64,000 bases of DNA from Geosiphon pyriformis. Lineage: Eukaryota > Glomeromycota > Glomeromycetes > Archaeosporales > Geosiphonaceae. Numbering within the stretch: position 1 is the stretch's first letter; the number at the start of each line of letters is the position of its first letter. Below are positions 22,737-32,030 of the stretch, in pieces. The stretch lies in the NCBI GenBank assembly GCA_016748015.1, contig JAAOMT010000134.1, forward strand, positions 1,241,606-1,305,605, read 5' to 3'. The notes under the pieces were generated by a model. It saw only the letters and a program-made list of their open reading frames with translations. It did not search any database and was not told where the DNA came from. A program made the position numbers and the translations under genes.

Positions 22737-24792
22737 AAGCCAACCAGAAGAAAACCCCTTTTACACTTTTAACTTAACTAATGATAACTATGACATGAAT
22801 GAACTAGCAATCAACCCCTCTGAATCCACAAGAAAGAAGAAGAAAGCCAAAGTTGATTTCGTTCTGGACCCCAATAAAGCTTCTACATCAACTGCTGACA
22901 ACAATGAGCACCCAAAAGCCAAAGTTTTCAAGAACCCTCCAAAGTTGGAACCCCCAGAAATAGTACAAAAATCCGGCCCCTATTCTGTTGTCAAAGATCT
23001 CATAAAAACCCCAACACATATAACCTTTGGCCAATTGATGACCCATCCACAATTCAGAAAAGATCTTCGCAAATCTCTGATTCCAAAGAAAAAGACACCC
23101 AAAACCAACAAACACCCTTGCCAAGCTGGACTTGCTAACAATAGCAATGTCACTCCTTTAATTTGCAAAGCCCAAGTGGCTGGCTACTTCATCAATTTGA
23201 TCCTAAACAGTGGATCATCTGTTAGTGTTATTGCTAAACACTTTCTTGAAGCAATTGGCAGAAAAATTGATAAACCATTCACATGACCAATGACCAATGT
23301 GCATGGTGATAAGAAGAAAGGGCTTGGCATAGCCAAAGCTATTCCTGTCCACATCAATGGCATCAGCATTAAAACTGATATGGAAGTATCTGAAGTGAAA
23401 GAATACACCATCATTGTTGGCAATGAATGGCTCAAGAAAGCAAAAGCTTTGCTTGATTATGAACTCTGTGAACTAACCATCAGATGTGGTAAGAAACCCA
23501 TTGTGGTTAAATGTCACTATTGAACAACTTTCCCAGTACCCAAGCGGAGCCCAGAAGAAAATGAATCAGACAAATCAGATGATGAAGAAAGTGAGGAAGA
23601 AAAAGAACAAGAAGAAACTGCTGAACTCGCCTATACCATCTTCACCAGCAATGACAAACCACTAGATAATGTCAAGACAGATAAAGAAGGAATCATTGTC
23701 AATGGCAAGCTGATCTGCTGGCCTTATTATGACATGCTCAGAAGAACCTTTGACAGAAAGCCAGGCAAGAAAGCCAAATACAGTTATTGATGGCATGGTC
23801 CTTGTGCCTGGTGCTGGTGCAACAAACCATTGTATTCTCCTAGTGATGAATGCATGTCCTGCCTGATCTATTACAAAGATTGGGAACCAATCAGCTTGAT
23901 ACCCTATAAGGAAATAAAAGAAATCCAATCACTGGTTGTAGAACAAAGAAAACCCTTTCCAGAAGAATGAAAGATAGACATTGAAAACCTGCTGGCTAGA
24001 AACAGCCCAGTTATCTCAAAAGAAGGTGAACCTCCTGAATGTACACATGTGATATAACACACTATCATCACCAGAGAAACTCGCCCCATCCATTTGAAGC
24101 CCTATCAATCCAACTAGCACAATGATGAGTTTATCAAAAAGAAAATAACCCGAATGAAAAACCTTGGATTCATACAGGAAACCAAGAGTGAATGGGCATT
24201 CCTGGTTGTAGTGGTATCCAAGAAAGAAGAAACCCTACGCTTTTGTGTTGACTATCACCAATTAAATGCCATTACTGAAAGAGACATGTACCCACTTCCC
24301 AAGATTGATACAATGCTATACCAATTCCATGGTGCCACTTTCTTCTCAACCATTGACTTAACTGCTGGATTCTGACAAGTAGAGATAGATCCAGAAAGCA
24401 GAAAGAAAACTGCCTTCATCACCAAGTATGGTACTTATGAATTCACAGTCATGCCTTTTGGTCTCACAAATGCTCCTCCCACCTTTCAATGCTTAATGGA
24501 CAAAGTATTTGAATCAGTAAAAGAAAACTTTGTTCTAGTTTACTTGGATGACATAATGGTATACTCAAAAACCTGGGATGAACACCTTGAACATTTTCAA
24601 AAGGTTTTTGACCTCCTTAGAAATGCTGGCCTCAAGATCAATCTAATCAAATCATTCTTTGGATGTCAATCCACCCAATTCTTTGGCCATCTTATTACAA
24701 AAGATGGAATCTTCCCTGATCCAGCCAAAATTGAAAAAGTTCAAAACATTAAACAACCAATGAATGTTCATAAACTACACTCTTTTCTTGGT
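22705..24792 (+). pseudogene. Pol of gypsy C, first part: protease and RT
   Basis: Lys-rich linker, protease near 23190-23260 (motif reads NSG), acidic stretch, Cys/Trp-rich segment, then RT with the YLDD box near 24540-24555. Stops lie at 23284-23286 and 23521-23523, near 23788, 23968, 24056 and 24115, and at 24373-24375; most are TGG to TGA/TAG or CAA to TAA. It ends abruptly at the artificial junction and continues at 36780. Confidence 0.9.
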
Positions 24793-24811
24793 AGATGTGT
24801 ATAAGAGACAG
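24793..24811. other. Tn5 mosaic end (Nextera adapter) left in the assembly
   Basis: AGATGTGTATAAGAGACAG is identical to the 19-bp hyperactive-Tn5 mosaic end used in Nextera libraries. It joins RT sequence of gypsy C to the interior of an LTR belonging to gypsy B. Natural sequence on neither side explains it. It is an adapter remnant at a chimeric or wrongly filled junction. Confidence 0.95.
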
Positions 24812-25041
24812 GCATAGAATAATAGCAGTGGTGTTATCTTGTTGACAATTATGGACTATTTCTCTACCTTCAGATTTAAGAAAAGATTAGTGACTGTGAT
24901 TTTTATGAGACTAATCACGCACATTGAATTCCTACTTATTCAATTTGCTCCCTTATTGTAATTTTTTCTTTGTTTATTTCCATCACCATATAATACTGTT
25001 CTTTCTTGCTATCCATTAGCTTGTTACTCCAACTCGTAACA
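24812..25041 (+). repeat. 5' LTR of gypsy B, 3' portion only
   Basis: Last 230 bp of a first-subfamily LTR, ending CTCGTAACA. The first ~400 bp, including U3, repeats and TATA box, are missing because of the 24793-24811 junction. Confidence 0.93.
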
Positions 25042-25047
25042 TAAAAG

Positions 25048-25064
25048 TGGTGCTCCCTGTGAGG
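25048..25064 (+). promoter_or_regulatory. Primer binding site of gypsy B
   Basis: TGGTGCTCCCTGTGAGG, 6 nt after the LTR end. Identical to the site in A, P and (near-identical) R. Confidence 0.65.
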
Positions 25065-25093
25065 TTGTTAAAATTCACTTATTCCCTCATTGT

Positions 25094-26647
25094 ATGGGTG
25101 ATTACTCATATCTGCCACAGCAATCAGAAGAACACTTTGCAGCACACAACAGAAATGACCAAAGTTTCATTGAACTTAATCCTCTGCCCTCCTGCTTGAT
25201 CTGCTTCTCCCTTGAAGAACAATCTAGTAGACAATTCCAAGACTTTTGGAACTGGTTCCTGAACGAGCATTCAGCTGAAACCTACACAGCTTATACAACT
25301 TATTACTTTGACCAAGCTTATTTTGAAAACGACTTTGAAGAAAGAAACAACAGTATCAATCAGCTCTTATATTCTGCAACCTTTGAATAACAGCCACCTG
25401 ATTTCGAATATCTGAATCATCAAATCCACATTTGGATTGCTGCCCATCAAGCAACTGAAACTCCCTTTGAAACAGAAGAAGAAAGCTACCAAACTGCCCC
25501 TGTTTTTGATCTTTTATCAAGCGAATCAGACTCGTCTACACAAACAGTTACTCCTGAACCAATGGCTAATGACTCCATGCAAGCAAACATTCTGGCCGCC
25601 CTCCAAGGTATACAAACTGCTCTAGGGCAAAGAAACAACACCCCAATACCATTATTTAGAGGTGATGCACAAGATCCAATTGAATGGTTGGATGACTTTG
25701 AAAGAGCTGCTACAGCCAATCAATATGACGATGAGTACAAGTTCCAAATTGTTGGTGGCTACCTTCAAGAATCCCCTGCTACCTGGTTCTCACAAGAAAC
25801 AGATGCCAATGCCCAGCAAAGAATCATTAGATGGACACCAGCAAATGTGGGAGAAATCAACACTTCTTTTACTACCCGGTTTGAAAACAAGTTCAGAACC
25901 CCAATATTAATATCAAAATGGCGTATGGAATTGGAAAGAAGAACCCAAGGTCCTGGTGAAATTGTAACCAAATACGCCAAAGCAATCAGAAAGTTAATCA
26001 AACGAGTAGACACTAGAAGAAATTGGACAGAAGAGCAGAAAATTCACTCCTTCACAAAAAGATTGAGAACTGATCTATTGTATGCTCTTTGGCCCCTCCT
26101 GGCCCTGAAAGATAATCCCACCATGGATATGGCCATTGAATTAGCACAAAGAATTAAAGATAACCAAAGGATGCACTTGGGATCCACACTACCAGTTTTT
26201 GCTCCTGTTCCTGTCATGGCTTCTGCCCCTCAAATGGCTGCTACTTCTTTTGCCACTCACACTCAAGATCCAAATGAACAGTTAATAGACAGACTCACAG
26301 CAAATCTTGTCTGGTTATTAGAATCCTTAGCCCAAGCAGTCAGAGAAAATCAGCAACCACAAAGACCCAGATTTGAACCACACTTCAATCAGCCCCAGCA
26401 ACTACCTTATTAAAGACAACAAAATCGTGGCCCACCTGTATGCTATTGCTGTGGATTAACTGGACACTTTTCAAGAGATTGCAACAATCCTCCTCTGCCT
26501 CCACCAGTCCCCAGAAACAATGATGCTCAGAACACCAGGATCAACAACAACAATGTGCCCAACCAAAAATTCAATCATGCCAACATCAATTTCTTTGGAG
26601 AGGATCCCCTAGTTGAAGCCACTGTTTATCAGCCTTTAAACTGGTAG
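25094..26647 (+). pseudogene. Gag of gypsy B, two nonsense mutations
   Basis: 1554-nt frame from ATG 25094 to TAG 26645-26647. It has an N-terminal acidic/aromatic region, a capsid core around 25660-26130, a Pro/Gln-rich linker, and the CCHC knuckle CYCCGLTGHFSRDC near 26442-26483. Premature stops are TAA at 25388-25390 and near 26411 (both CAA to TAA). From 25391 to 26410 the frame is open. The original protein would have been 517 aa. Confidence 0.92.
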
Positions 26648-26672
26648 GCGCATCTCCAAAGAGTGAGAGTGC
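26635..26672 (+). promoter_or_regulatory. Gag-pol -1 frameshift signal, gypsy B
   Basis: Slippery TTTAAAC at 26635-26641; TTA begins at 26636, in the gag frame. After an 8-nt spacer, GCATCTC (26650-26656) pairs with GAG-A-GTGC (26665-26672). The -1 frame is open from here through the protease. The gag stop lies in the spacer. Confidence 0.85.
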
Positions 26673-29337
26673 AAGCCAACCAGAAGAAAACCCCTTTTAC
26701 ACTTTTAACTTAACTGATGATAACCATGACATGGATGAATTAGCAATCAACCCCTTTGAATCCACAAGAAAGAAGAAGAAAGCCAAAGTTGATTTCGTTC
26801 TAGACCCCAATAAAGCTTTTACATCAACTGCTGACAACAATGAGCCCCCAAAAGCCAAAGTTTTCAAGAACCCTCCAAAGTTGGAACCCCCAGAAATAGT
26901 ACAAAAATCTGGTCCCTATTCTGTTGTCAAAGACCTTATGGAAACCCCAGCACATATAACCTTTGGCCAATTGATGACCCATCCACAATTCAGAAAAGAT
27001 CTTTGCAAATCCCTGATTCCAAAGAAAAAGACACCCAAAACCAACAAACGCCCTCACCAAGCTGGACTTGCTGACAATAGTAATGTCACTCCTCTAATTT
27101 GTAAAGCCCAAGTGGCTGGCTACTTCATCGATTTGATCCTAGACAGTGAATCATTTGTTAGTGTTATTGCCAAACACTTTCTTGAAGCAATTGGCAGAAA
27201 AATTGATGAATCATCCACACGACCAATGACCAATGTGCATGGTGATAAGAAAAAAGGGCTTGGCATAGCCAAAGCTATTCCTGTCCACATCAATGGCATC
27301 AGCATTGAAACTGATATGGAAGTGTCTGAAGCAAAAGAATACACCATCATTGTTGGCAATGAATGGCTCAAGAAAGCAAAGACTTTGCTTGATTATGAAC
27401 TCTGTGAACTAACCATCAGATGTGGTGAGAAACCCATTGTGGTTAAGTGTCACCATTGGACAACTCCCCCAATACCCAAGCAGAGCCCAGAAGAAAATGA
27501 ATCAGATGAATCAGATGATGAAGAAAGTAAGGAAGAAGAAGAACAAGAAGAACAAGAAGAACAAAAAGAAACTGCTGAACTTGCCTATACCATCTTCACT
27601 AGCAATGGCAAACCAATGGATAATGTCAAGGCAGATAAAGAAGGAATCATTGTCAGTGGCAAGCTGATCTGCTGGCCTTATTATGACATGCTCAGAAGAA
27701 CCTTTGACAGAAAGCCAGGCAAGAAAGCCAAATACAGTTATTGGTGGCATGGTCCTTGTGCCTGGTGCTGGTGTGACAAACCATTGTATTCTCCTAGTGA
27801 TGAATGCATGTCCTGCCTGATCTATTACAAAGATTGGAAACCAATCAGCTTGATACCCTGAGAGGAAATAAAAGAAGTCCAAAAGTCCTTTGAAAACGAA
27901 CCACCTGAAATCCAATCACTGGTTGTAGAACAAAGAGAACCCTCTCCAGAAGAAAGAAAAGTAGACATTGAAAATCTGCTGGCTAGAAACAGCCCAGTTA
28001 TCTCAAAAGAAGGTGAACCTCCTGAACGTACACATGTGATATAACACACTATTATCACCAGAGAAACTCACCCCATCCATTTGAAGCCCTATCAATCCAA
28101 CTGGTGCAATGATGAGTTTATCAAAAAGGAAATAACCCGAATGAAAACCCTTGGATTCATACAGGAAACCAAGAGTGAATGGGCATTCCCAGTTGTAGTG
28201 GTATCCAAGAAAGGGGGAACCCTACACTTTTGTGTTAACTATCACCAATTAAATGTTATTACTGAAAGAGACATGTACCCACTTCCCAAGATTAATGCAA
28301 TGCTAAACCAATTCCATGGTGCCGCTTTCTTCTCAACCATTAACTTAACTGCTGGATTCTGGCAAGTAGAGATAGATCCAGAAAGCAGAAAGAAAACTGC
28401 CTTCATCACCAAGTATGGTACCTATGAATTCACAGTCATGCCTTTTGGTCTTACAAATGCTCCTCCCACCTTTCAACGCTTAATGGACAAAGTATTTGAA
28501 TCAGTAAAAGAAAACTTTGTTCTAGTCTACTTAGACGACATAATGGTATACTCAAAAACCTGAGATGAACACCTTGAACATTTGCAAAAGGTTTTTGACC
28601 TCCTTAGAAATGCTGGTCTCAAGATCAATCCAATTAAATCATTCTTTAGATGTCAATCCACCCAGTTCCTTGGCCATCTTATTACAAAAGATGGAATCTT
28701 TCCTGATCCAGCCAAAATTGAAAAAGTTCAAAACATTAGACAACCAATGAATGTTCATGAACTACACTCTTTTCTTGGTTTGGCCTCTTATTATCGCAAG
28801 TTTGTCAAGAATTTCTCCAAAATCACTGCTTCTCTCAATCAGCTACTTAGGAAAAACATCAATTATTACTGGGACACTTATCAACAAAAAGCATTTGAAA
28901 TTCTGAAGGAAAAACTGGTTACAGAACCCATCCTCATGCAACCTAATTTGGATCGACCTTTTATCCTCCACACTGATGCATCTGGCTATGGACTTGGTGC
29001 TGTTCTTTCCCAAAAAGATGAAGATAACAGAGAACACGCTGTAGCATATGCCAGTAGAACTCTCACACCAGCAGAAAAGAACTACTCAGTCACTGAGCAA
29101 GAATGCTTAGCAGTAGTTTGGGCTACCAGCTACTGGGACAAATATCTTAAGGGTGTGAAATTTTTGGTGGTAACAGATCACCAAGCTTTGGTTTGGCTAC
29201 ACAACAAAAGAAACCTGGAACATAAACAGATAACTCACTGGATACTCTACTTGGATGAATTTGACTATGACATTCAACACCGCAAAGGAGCTAATCATCA
29301 AAACACCAACACTCTCTCTAGACTTACCATCCAGTGA
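26641..29337 (+). pseudogene. Pol of gypsy B: protease - RT - RNase H
   Basis: Reading in the -1 frame relative to gag: Lys-rich linker, protease (27120-27200, motif reads DSE instead of DSG), acidic Glu-rich repeat (27490-27575), Cys/Trp-rich segment, RT with VYLDDIMVYS near 28528, RNase H with HTDASGYGLGAVLSQ near 28970-29015 and TDHQALVWL near 29175. Only nonsense changes break it: 27859-27861 (CGA to TGA), near 28043 (CAA to TAA), and 28561-28563 (TGG to TGA). It ends at the conserved TGA 29335-29337. The RNase H half (28582-29337) is fully open. Confidence 0.93.
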
Positions 29338-29402
29338 TAGTAAAATCCTCTCAAACCAAACCAACTTAATTATTTGTAACTCCCCCACAAACAAACACGA
29401 TA

Positions 29403-30660
29403 ATGGGCTTGAACAACTACTCTGCTTTAATAGAATTTTTGGGTAAAAGACAATACCTGCCAGACTATACTTGACAGCAAAGAGAACATTTGTGCAAACA
29501 ATCAAATTTCTATTTGATTTGCCAGAACCAGTTATATAAAAGAAATAGAAAAGATCCTGACTGCCCCCAGAGAGTCATTAGATTTGATGAAAGAGAAATT
29601 GTGATCTACAATATGCACACTGATCCATTAGCTGGACACTTTGGAAAAACAAAAACAATTCAAAAAACTTTAGCTTGCTATTATTGGCTGGCCTACCTTG
29701 GGAAAAGACATTGCTGAATACATCAAAACCTGTAATACCTGCCAAAGAAGAGGAAAACCCAATCGCAAGGAAGATATCCATCCAATTTCTGTTGGTCAAC
29801 CATTTGATAGAATTGGTATAGATGTTGTTGGACCTTTAACAGTAACTCCTAATGACAACAGATACATTATCACAGCTACTGACTATCTTACAAAGTGGGT
29901 AGAAGCAAGAGCCACCCCAGATCAAATAGCAGTCTCAATTGCCAATTTCATTTATGAAGATATTATCTGTTACCACGGCTGCCCCAAAGAATTTTTATCT
30001 GATAGAGGAAGAGCTTTTCTCAGTACACTGGTTGAAAAACTTTGCAGAAAAATGGGAATATGTCATAAACTCTCTTCTCCTTATCACCCCCAAACAAATG
30101 GCCTAGTGAAACGTTTCAATAAAACACTATGTGAAATCCTAGCCAAAACCAGTAAAGAAACCAACCTATGGGACAAAGTATTGCCTTCAGCTTTGTTTGC
30201 TTACAGAACTGTGAATCATAACATAACAAGTTATGAACCCTTTTATCTGCTCTATGGACAAATGGCAACTCTACCAATAGAAACAGATATAGAAACAATA
30301 CCTTTTAAAGAAATAACAATAGGAGATTACAAAGACATTTTGCAAAGAAGACTTGGTACTATTCTTGACTTATTGGTAGAAGCACGGATAATTGCCTTTA
30401 AAAAGATAAAACAGTTCCAAGAGAAGCTCAAAAAGAAAAAGACCTATAAAACACTTTTCTTAAGTGTTGGTGACTTAGTTTTGGAATACCATTCAGACAG
30501 AGACAATGTCTATGGTAATAAATTCTTTAGCCAGTGGAAAGGACCCTTTATAGTCAACAAAGTTTTGAACAATGGTTCTTATATCTTACAAGATCAATAT
30601 GGAACAATATTCAGTGATCGCCCTGCTCATGGCACGCGACTCAAGAAATATCACAAATGA
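29403..30660 (+). pseudogene. Integrase of gypsy B, catalytic Glu replaced by Lys
   Basis: Separate ORF from ATG 29403, 65 nt after the pol stop. A TGA about 24 codons in matches copies A and P. A 4-nt insertion (CTGG) near 29690 shifts the frame. From 29698 it is open to TGA 30658-30660 and includes CNTC, GIDVVGPL, LSDRGRAF and the C-terminal SH3-like region with a WKGPF motif. The D,D35E Glu is Lys (NGLVKRF near 30100-30120), as in copy A. Confidence 0.92.
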
Positions 30661-30761
30661 CCTGATTGGTTACCTGTTGTGGTAATACCAACCCAAATGA
30701 TCAGCAAAAATCAGATATAAATAAATGCACCATTCCCAAAACAGAGGTATCTTCAATCGAC

Positions 30762-31418
30762 ATGAACAATTATTTCCTGGATCAAAACATTCAAAATGCT
30801 TTCTATACTCTCCATGAGTATTGGATCAAGAACTATCCAAATGCTACTCTGACTATCAGAAAACAAACCACTATAACAGACAACAGTAGAACTCACACTG
30901 TTATTAGACCAAAGAAAACAACTACCAAAAGAGAAAGAATTGGTAGCAAAATGGATAAATACCTGCTGAAAAGCATAACAGTAATGATACTTTCACCTTC
31001 CAGCACAATTGGAAAAACAATACAAGAAATCTTGCCCATAGACAAAAACTTGTCATATAGAAGACAACTAGAACTCTATGGTCGTCTTGGTGAAATTATA
31101 GAAGACATGAAGCTTATGAAGAAAACAACTTCAGAGATACAAGTGGAAATTTTGGGCATTATACGATTAGATGTCCCAAGAGTTTTGACCATTGCTAGAA
31201 AAGCCAGAACTCTAATACAAAGATTTGGTCTCTTGGATACAAAGCTTATTTCGCCTCAAGTACTATATACTCTATCCACAAAAGACTTCAACAAACTAGT
31301 TAGTTTTGAGTTAGACAAAACCCTTCACATAGACTATCCCATAAATAGTTTGATTTCGCCAGAGCTCAATCTCTTTGAAGAGGATGATGTTATGGTTGAA
31401 ACACATAGTTTTTATTAA
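30762..31418 (+). CDS. ORF4 of gypsy B: 218-aa protein of unknown function
   Basis: Open from TTG 30666, first ATG at 30762, stop TAA at 31416-31418 inside the 3' LTR. More than 85% identical by eye to ORF4 of copy A. It has a basic KKTTTKRERIG stretch and helical, Ile/Leu-rich sequence. No signal peptide or transmembrane segment is obvious. It is separated from the integrase stop by about 100 nt, so expression needs reinitiation, a separate transcript or recoding. Confidence 0.78.
   Translation: MNNYFLDQNIQNAFYTLHEYWIKNYPNATLTIRKQTTITDNSRTHTVIRPKKTTTKRERIGSKMDKYLLKSITVMILSPSSTIGKTIQEILPIDKNLSYRRQLELYGRLGEIIEDMKLMKKTTSEIQVEILGIIRLDVPRVLTIARKARTLIQRFGLLDTKLISPQVLYTLSTKDFNKLVSFELDKTLHIDYPINSLISPELNLFEEDDVMVETHSFY
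31377..31387 (+). promoter_or_regulatory. Polypurine tract of gypsy B
   Basis: GAAGAGGATGA ends one base before the 3' LTR start. The equivalent in C is GGAGAGAATGA (39311-39321) and in Q GAAGAGAATAA (55122-55132). Such tracts prime plus-strand DNA synthesis. All but one or two bases are purines. It lies within ORF4. Confidence 0.6.
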
Positions 31419-32030
31419 TTATCACATGTATTAGCTACTGATGTCATATAATTAGCCATTCTATTTTTAGATAGTGATCATTGACTTAATCGTTGACCTG
31501 GTTGTTGACCACTTTAGATAGCTATATAAGCGATGATTCTCTTAGCTGTAGAAAGACATGATCAAAGTAACAAAATAAAACAATATCAATTACTTTCTCT
31601 CATAATTGCTTATTTCCCTTTTCTTACCTTTAAGTATCTACTTGTCAGCATTCACATACCTTATCTTTTCCCTTTCTTGATTTGTATTTGTTAAAATTAG
31701 CCTGAGAAGCAATTGGCTTGCTCTTGTAATTCATTGAATAAAGAAATGATTGAAAAGTACAACGATACCTGTTATTGATTTTAAGAATTGCTAAGTTGAG
31801 GCATAGAATAATAGTAGCAGTGTTATCTTGTTGACAATCATGGACTATTCCTCTACCTTCAGATTTAAGAAAAGATTAGTGACTGTGATTTTTATAAGAC
31901 TGATCATGCACATTGAATTCCTACTTATTCAATTCACTCCCTTATTGTAATTTCTTCTTTGTTTATTTCTATCACCATACAATACTGTTCTCTCTTGCTA
32001 TCCATTAGCTTGTTACTCCAACCCGTAACA
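31388..32030 (+). repeat. 3' LTR of gypsy B (643 bp)
   Basis: TGTTATGG .. CCCGTAACA with only 3 repeat units (31478-31513), followed by TATATAAG. Its right flank is minus-strand LINE d. Confidence 0.95.

Larger units (their letters stand above)
24812..32030 (+). mobile_element. Ty3/gypsy-like LTR retrotransposon B (5' LTR truncated by the artefact)
   Basis: Best-preserved copy. It has a partial 5' LTR (24812-25041), primer site, gag, pol, integrase, ORF4, a polypurine tract and a full 3' LTR (31388-32030). It is inserted in minus-strand LINE d, whose ORF1 end follows at 32031. The expected TSD is CTAG on the right; the left side is missing. Its nearest relative here is copy A. Confidence 0.92.

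Noticed and set aside
24793-24811. A natural transposon end
   Set aside because: It is the engineered Tn5 mosaic end, single, with no transposase, no target duplication and broken elements on both sides.
30658-30720. Readthrough of the integrase TGA into about 19 further codons
   Set aside because: The frame after TGA is open for 19 codons in B and similar in other copies, but the region also overlaps the upstream part of ORF4, so conservation there is not evidence for recoding.
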